Shown: positions 56,390 to 64,000 of the stretch, one piece after another
How the letters are laid out: the number at the start of each line of letters is the position of its first letter
Numbering within the stretch: position 1 is the first letter of the stretch
Assembly (NCBI GenBank): GCA_030737875.1
Contig: CM060915.1
Span: 899,065,177-899,129,176 of the forward strand
Source of the DNA: Allium sativum
Taxonomy: Eukaryota; Streptophyta; Magnoliopsida; Asparagales; Amaryllidaceae
Direction: 5' to 3'
Length of the DNA stretch: 64,000 nucleotides
Position numbers and translations under genes: made by a program
Notes under the pieces: model-generated
Database searches by the model: none
What the model saw: the letters and a program-made list of their open reading frames with translations, nothing else
What the model was told of the DNA's origin: nothing

Positions 56390-59300
56390 TGAGGCGTAGT
56401 AGCTGCGAAAGTTTCATCAAAAAACTTGAATTTTTGTCAGTCGCGCAATTTTCAGTGCAAAGCTGCGCATAATTGTTCAAATTTTAGCAATTTTAAAATT
56501 TCTTCGAAACTATTTTGGAAAAACATGAAAAATATTCCATTCGATGTCATGAATCCAACAGCGAAATTCATTTTTCGAAAGTCAGACGTTTTCCCATCCG
56601 AATTTTTCGTTTAAAGGGGTTTGTAATGCATTTTCGAACGGAGCATCGTGGCACTGTAAAATACATACGTTGTGTCCGTTTCGTCGCGTTAATTACCACG
56701 ATATATTCATTTATTAGTTTCGGTGTCTGGTCCACGATGAAATTGTGAAAAGGCTTGCGTAGTACATTTTTGAAACAGAGTCATTTGAGTTCGTCGTGTC
56801 CCTATTCAGATCCCGCATATGTTTCTCGTCATTTTGGGTCTGCAAAACCCATCCATTTATTTTACTAAACGATTTATTTGTTTATTTATTTATTTATTTT
56901 CAAAGCATAGTGAGTGGCACATGAAATATTTTTTTCTCAAAATAAATCCTACTCACTATGCACCTTTCCATTTCCAAAATCCATGCGTCCTTTCTAATAC
57001 CTTTCCCTTTTCTAAGAACTTGCCTGTACAATTTTGAAAAGAGAAAATAGGAAGACAAGATTCCGTTCAAATTCCAAATGTGGTTTCATTCCCCAAAGTT
57101 ATTCGTGGTTTGCACTTCCGATGCTATTACCATTCCTATATATATAAAAACGAATGGACAAACTACAACCCGTCTTTAATTCTTCATTAAAAGGAAAGCA
57201 CCCCATTTTCTTCCCAACAGGCAACACTTTCGCTCGCGATTTCCCTCTCTCTCCAATGTGAACCCACCTCGCCTGCTGAGCCGACTTCCCATCGTTCCTC
57301 CCCACCATTTCTTTTATTCCCGTTGCGACTTCTTCCTTCATCCCTACTCTCGTACTCACCGATGTTCCGATGCTACTCAACCCCATCTTGACTTCCTTCT
57401 CCTCGTTCCCTACTTCACGACGATGACTAGCTAGCCCACATCACCAGTCCAAATCCGAACCCGTATTCACCATCTTGAACCTCGCCTCGCCATGTCAGAC
57501 CATCCGAAACCGTGTCAACCGACCCCCTCCCACGCCCATCTCCACCATCTAAAAGCTAAGCTCCTCCCTAGCCGCTCGCATAGGCTGCTCCACGTCCGAC
57601 CCTCAACCCGAAACTGACCAACCTCCACAGCTTGGAGGAAAATTTGTTGAGCTCGCTGTTGCCAATCTGCTCCGATCATCCCTTCAACCAACTACGACCT
57701 ATCCCTATTGTCTCCACCCATCGCTCACCCACCACAACCGATGACTCCCTAACTAACTATGTTGACGCTCCCGAACAATTGCCAAACCATTGCGTGAGTA
57801 TTTAGTTGGTTTGTGTGTTAGTATTTTTGTATATGGAGGCTTTGAAATGTTTATTTTGGGTTGAGTTTTTGTTGATCCTGTGGAGTTAGTTTGTGTTGAG
57901 TTGTATATATTGTCGTGTGTTGTTTCAGTGTGTGTGTATGGGTTTGTGTGTGTTCAAGTCAGCATGGGTGTGTTATATATATATATGTATATATGAATAT
58001 ATTTATACAATAGTTTTGGTGCGTGTGTTGATTTTAAAAATATATATGTATATGTGTATACGGTTTTGTGTGTGTTCACATTGTGTTATATATGTATGCC
58101 AAATTTACATATTATATATATAGTTCCAGTGTTCGTTGAATTTTTTAAAATAATATATATATGTATACTATAATTTTTTTGTCTACATATATATATATAA
58201 AAATATATAATAGTTTTTGTAGAGAATTATTGCGAATTAGTGTTGTGTTGATTTTTGTGTTGAGTTTGGTGTTGAATTCTAAAATCCATCCCAAAACCCA
58301 CAGCCGTACCAATCCATTAAAAATTCCCTGACCTCCTCTTATAAAATAATATATTGAGTGATCATCAAGTTGGAATCATTTTTAGTTGTGCCTAGAATTC
58401 ATCGCTTCATCCTGTGTCAATCCATCTGTTGTCTCCATTCTATGCCACAAAAGGTGATTTTATCTCACACTTGACCTACATTGTTTCATGGATATTAGAT
58501 CAAAATAAATGAGCTATTGTAAAATATATAGGATTGCTAATAGAAATTGTTTGTTTAATATGTACATCTTTCATATATGACACGATATTCATATGACACG
58601 TAGGTGCACTGATGATATATGACTTATGATGTGATTGATGTTATGTGATGATTTGTTATATTGTTGGTACCCCTAGTTTAGGAAAACTCACTAAGGGTTG
58701 AAATTATACATACCCGAATGGACATTAGATTAGGGAAAAATCGTTATAGTTTGAAATGATAGACCTGAATGACTTTTACTGAATTTTGGACTATGGGTTG
58801 AAATGATATATACCCGTAAATTTTTAAATTGCAGGTTGAAATGATAAATATCCGTATCACTTGACCATAGGGTAGATAACTAAATACAGACACCGTTGGT
58901 CATGTTTTCAAAGTAAAGTGATTTGGAAAATTTAATTTTAAATTAATAACTTATGATTTTATATTTCTATATTTATATTTTAAAGATTTTAAACTTAATT
59001 TTGTAAATTTTAAATTATATGTTTTAAGATGATTTTCATGAGTATATATAGATTTAGATACTTATTTAAGCTTTTACTTATAATTTAATTTATTTTAAAC
59101 CATATAAGTTAATTACATAAGTATTTTAAACTTTTTATATAATAAACAATTCTTTTAAGTCTATTTCTGTATTATTTTAAACTTATATGTGTTTATAATC
59201 TATTTTCTAATTAATTTTGAATTTTATAAACTTATAAATGTATTTCTATTTTCAGAATTAAATTTTCTTTTATATATTTTACAAACTTTAATAATAAACT

Positions 59301-61473
59301 CAAAGATGGATAAGTTTAGTTTTTCACGATTTGAGTTCGAGGTTTAAGGATTTAAATTTATATAAGGATATTTGACTTTATGAATGAACTTATATAAGAT
59401 ATGAAACTTGAATTGGAATCAATATGCACTTGAAATTGTTTTTTGAATTTGAATTTCCAAATTTACGGAATAAATTTGAGCCTATAATGGATATGGAATG
59501 AACTCAATTATAAATCAACTAAATGCAAATTTGAATTGGTTTGAATATTGAACTTTTATAAGGAATGAACGTTAATTGCGTAAATTGATTTTTATTTAAA
59601 TTTATATTCAATATGAAATGAATTCGATTTCAAAGTGACTAAGCGTGAATTTGAAATATATAAATTTTAAGGGATTGGTTTTATAAGTGGTTCAGTTTGA
59701 GTTAAGAAATTTGTTAAATTGAATTTATAAGAATGGTTTTAAATCGTATGATCTGAATTAATAAATAATGATCAAATTGTCAACTTGAATTGAAAAATAT
59801 GATATAATTTGCAGAAATTGAAATAAAAGATTTGATTTAAATTTTATATAAACTAAATTTGAACCTAAGTGATCAAATTATATGAATCAACTTAAAAGGA
59901 TTCTTATAAAAGGAAAATTTGAATTGTTTTGAACTTGAAATTTTCCGAATATAAATCAAACCAAATATTCTCGAAGTTAAATGTTTTAGTATTGATTTAA
60001 ATGGTAATGTGACTATTAAGATATGATTTTGATATAAGTTGTCTTGGATTAGAAAATCGTTATGTGAACATTTTCAAAGTTTAAATAAAATCAAAGTTAA
60101 ATGTTAAAGTATCAGTTTATACGATATTTGAGATCTTTACGATATGGTTCTAAATCGATTTGATTTAAGTGATTGAGTTGTTTTCAAATTTAAATATAAA
60201 CGAAGTTAGATATTTGAATTTGATTTCAAGTTCGAATATGAGATTTCGTATAAACTATTTATAAAGCGATTCATAAAATAATGGCCATGGTGTGAAAAAT
60301 GGAAATGATTGGTTGTTGAAGAGACCGGGATCAGATATTGTCATACTCTCTGCCAATATCGAAAACCACTTTAACAATTGTGTTAGCAGTGGAGTTCCAG
60401 AATGAAGTAGGATGGTTTGGCGAACGACCCTATTTTCTGTTTCATATTAATTACGAGACCCTTACTACCGTGGGTCAGCTAGATGTGACTAAAACAAGAG
60501 CCACGCCGAGACCAAGTGAGGTCATGCCTCCTATCGAGCGCACATCTTCAATACCATTCTATTACTTCGTGATGTGTTTGGTGGCCACCCTCCGATTTGA
60601 TATGGGAGTGTGTCTCGAGGTGGGCAGTAGTTGTTGATATGCGTTACCACCAGTCTGGATCTGCAAACGGTGAATCCACCCTGACATTCCTTGCGTGCCT
60701 TGTCACATGCCTTATACGAGCCTGCTATCACTTTGTTTTGTACTTTTTTATATGGTGTTCCCTCGGATAGCCCTTCAGTTTAGGGAGGAATTACGGTACT
60801 GTATATACTACGGGAATATATAATCGGTGTGTACCAGTAATAATGGTAATCCGACTTACGCTATTTTGATATTTTTTAATTTACTGTTAGACACTATTTT
60901 ATATAGCGTATTATACTACATAGTATTAGTTTGACGGATCCTTAGAGGACGACAATCCAAAACATCCTTTAAGTTACTGATTGCATTTCATCGAACATTT
61001 CATTTGAGTTGGTTTACTTCCATAAGAATGTTAGTCCTAATCCAAGTTGTTTTGTTTTGCATTTTGCTTGGGTCAGATCAATTATCACAGATTTCAAGAC
61101 TTACTCTTGGAGTTTGGAGAATATTTTGTTTTTCTTATCTAAATCTACCTATTCATTTGATCCTGTTCCATTTATTCTTATCATTTTTGTTCTATATAGC
61201 TATCTTTTATTTATGTATTGGAAATCATTAATGTATTAGACTTCCGCTGTATTATTTATGCAAACTCTGATGCAAAATATTTATTTAGTAGCTTCTTGAA
61301 GTACGATTGTATTTCGTATTTTCCGCTACGAGATATTATATTGCTCCATACCTGTGTCTATGATCTGTGGTTTATTCTATTTACCTCAGAAGCTAATAAT
61401 AATATGTCGTTTAGGACGGTTCGATTTGACATGTTTCGTCGATTCGGAACGGTCAAAATGGTGGGTTGTTACA
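56390..61473 (+). mobile_element. E9: decayed LTR related to E8
   Basis: The 3' part (60300-61473) aligns in order with E8 45130-46226: GAGACCGG, TTACCACCAGTC, TAGCGTATTATACTA and a terminal GGTTGTTACA. A C/T-rich leader-like block (57180-57790) followed by GC|GTGAGT (57794-57799) and a TG-rich stretch mirrors E8 42300-43740. 56390-56990 corresponds to an E8 segment but is inverted and lies upstream of the leader rather than downstream. No primer-binding site follows 61473, so it is a solo LTR or the 3' LTR of a lost element. The left edge is uncertain. No coding sequence. Confidence 0.65.
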
Positions 61474-64000
61474 ACCACCATACTTGGAATATTTGTAAAA
61501 CCAACGTATAAAATTCTTAGGAAATACACTGTTAGACATTCGTCCATACAGGTTCATTTCATGATTGAACGAAATCGAGGATACCTCAAAATGTAGGGAT
61601 TACTGCTACAAGTTTTAATCCTGGTAATTAACCATGGACATCAGCGATAATTCCTCTTTCTCCAAAAATCTATGTCTTCAAAATCATCTCATAAGAATCC
61701 CTGCAAGTTAGTTTTCAAATGTAAAGCCAATTCGAAGTGGTTTTGGGTCTAGCTCCTATCCCAATCTCCTCGAACTAACACGTCAAAATACAAATGCAAT
61801 ATTTATTAGTAGTTGGGTTGCTAACTCTCAAATCAAAAACGTATGTCTAAGTACTTTAACAACTAAGGCTTTTTAATTAAATATATTCATTAAAATCATT
61901 CACAAGAACCCTATCAACTACTCTTAAAAATTGACCCATATACTTATCTCAATCCGATAATTATATTTTTAAATTCCTCATGTTTTCGAAACATTGGAAA
62001 CAATACCATACCCTTATCTTCTTAGAATAATGTATTCACAAAGCCCCTCTTTATTCCTTTTATCTTGGAAATATCACTATAAGTTTTCACAAAAACCCAT
62101 TTTTATTTCCTTTACCTCGAAAATATCACTATATTTTCAGAAAATCCCTTCCTTTTTTTTTTGGAAATATTGCTATATTTACTCAACCTAATGGTATGAG
62201 TCCACTTACAAATCTTATATGGGTCTAAAAACGTCATGTGTCACATTGTTTATTATATAACACTCAAAACCCTTTTATTTCAAAATTTTGGCAATTAAAG
62301 TTTAAAATTTCACTTATGGAATAATAATTTAAACTTCCATATACGCTCCGTTTTCAAACTAATATAACCACTCATTTCATTTCCTCAAAAACCTTAGACA
62401 TTTACTTATTCTTGGAATAAGTGAACCAAGTTTTACTATTTTCATTACTTAGAATATATTTCTTTATAATTAACCAAATGGTATAAGTATAATCACACTT
62501 TATGTCTGGCCCAACAATGTCAAGTAATATATTATTTATGAAAAAACCCAATAGTTTTATTATATTTATTAAACCTTGCAAATAAAGTTGTAATATTATT
62601 TCTCTTATGGAAATATAATAAATTATTTCCAACATCTTTACCATTATAAACTAATATCATCCTCCGATAATCCTGAGGTCGTTCAAGTTAGGGTATTTTA
62701 TTTACCTCGCAGACCTTGACTCGACAACGTTCTTGTCTTAAGATAGATAAATATTTGTAATTTAAATTTGATATTATTTATAATATTACAAAAATCTCAT
62801 TTATTATTCATTTAAAATATGGTTTTATAAACCATTCCTTACTTTTGGAAATCTCTTTCAATTATAACCATTTTTACTTAACTTTTCGATTAAATAAATA
62901 GCATGCTAAAACACCAACCTTTCGCTTTAGAACCTGTTATACAATTTCATTTATAACTTGGATTATATTAGAATAACCTATTTACAAAAAAAATCCCTAA
63001 AACCGTTTAACATCTTATGATAAAAATTAATTGGATTGTTGCAAAAAATCCATTTCGTAAATTCTTTACACAAATCAATTAAACATCATTTCCTTGCATT
63101 TTGCAAATCTACATTCGACTACAATTATTTTACTTAACTAAAAAACTAAGTAAAACGCTTGTCTAAATCCATACCGCATTAGTTTTCATTTCTTTTATAG
63201 CACTTTGTTTATAAAAATGGGATATTATTATAAAAACCCTTAAGAAACCCGTTGTTAGATTCAACTAAGTCTTATCCCAAACTCGATTACATTCTTAATA
63301 TATTTCCAATTAAAAAGTAATCACTTTAGTTATTATTAATTAAAATAATAATTAACTTCATCACTGACTAAATAAAAGTAGTTTACTTTATTATTAACTA
63401 AAAATAGAATAGTTAATCTCTTTTAATAGTTATTAAAATAGTAATTAACTTTATTAGTGACCAATAACTCGATAATTAATATTAAACATCGTTATTTAAA
63501 ATATAATTTTTTTTTGTAAGAAATCTTATTAAGTCCATACAACTATTTGTCGAAACTATTACTATTAGATTAATTAATAACAAATTAGTCTAATAACCGG
63601 TTTCAGTTTAAATAGTTGACTTAACCAACTTGAGAACATCAGCTAATCTTGTTAACTGATTACCACTAATCGTTCTTCTTAAATTAACTAATTATACAAT
63701 TAATTGAATAATTTCACTTAATTGCTTCATGGAAACAATTATTCTAAACTATCAACCCTTAGGTAAATTTCTGACTTACTTGCGTTTAAAATTTATTTAA
63801 AACATAATAATTTGATAAATCAAATATTTTATGATTACTTTTTAAAAAATTATAAATATCGATTATTTGTAAAGAAACTATTTTCAATAATTTATAAAAA
63901 TATAAGTCAAAACCTTGTTTTGGTTATAAAAATAAATTTTATAACTTAAACTTCATCATTTCTCCTGACCACAAATCAATGTCTTAAAAAGATGGATTTT
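61474..64000. other. AT-rich stretch, nothing identified
   Basis: No open frame above 100 codons, no LTR terminus, primer site or domain that I recognise. Long runs of A and T dominate. It may be old retrotransposon sequence past recognition. Confidence 0.4.

Noticed and set aside
56426..56748. Plus-strand frames of 62 and 77 codons in E9.
   Set aside because: They are the inverted counterpart of a minus frame in the E8 LTR. The shared sequence is LTR homology and the frames do not keep the same reading after the frameshift between them.

Overview
The window is repeat-rich nuclear DNA, almost certainly from a flowering plant. It is AT-rich and packed with nested LTR retrotransposons, mostly Ty3/gypsy chromoviruses whose primer-binding sites match plant initiator-Met tRNA (TGGTATCAGAGC), plus decayed Ty1/copia-like relics. 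I see no host gene, rRNA, tRNA or CRISPR array. The species cannot be named from the sequence. The elements are labelled E1 to E9.

Layout: 1-1900 is the 3' end of a non-coding LTR element (E1, + strand) inserted into the 5' LTR of E2. E2 (1901-9815, +) is a chromovirus derivative that keeps a nearly open gag but has lost RT, RNase H and integrase. E2 sits inside the last codons of an older chromovirus pol; that host's 3' end and LTR form E3 (9816-12435). 12436-13959 looks like a lone minus-strand LTR (E4). 13960-20729 is AT-rich with relics of minus-strand copia-type elements (E5). E6 (20730-41132, minus) is a full-length but broken chromovirus of E2's family. Its 5' LTR is split by E7 (30000-39102, minus), a 9.1-kb LTR element with no recognisable gag or pol and a perfect 5-bp target duplication (AATAA).

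E8 (41501-55784, +) is the centrepiece: a 14.3-kb chromovirus with 4.7-kb LTRs that differ by one substitution and a few homopolymer-length changes, flanked by a perfect ATATC duplication. Its gag-pol becomes one 1413-residue reading frame only if three short GT-AG introns (73, 87 and 68 bp) are removed. E2 and E6, where they can be compared, have no intron at these points. 56390-61473 (E9) is a decayed relative of the E8 LTR. 61474-64000 is AT-rich with nothing I can identify.

Cross-element signals that may be new: (i) five LTRs carry a 5' splice-donor-like site just after a presumed leader, and E2, E6 and E8 have a TTTCAG-type acceptor touching the gag ATG, suggesting a shared leader intron that removes the primer-binding site; (ii) a 7-bp hairpin with a 4-base loop lies just upstream of the polypurine tract in all four chromoviruses, with compensatory changes; (iii) GATCCGAACC-type clusters recur in unrelated elements. 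Element boundaries with both LTRs and a target duplication (E7, E8) are firm; E4, E5 and the left edge of E9 are tentative.
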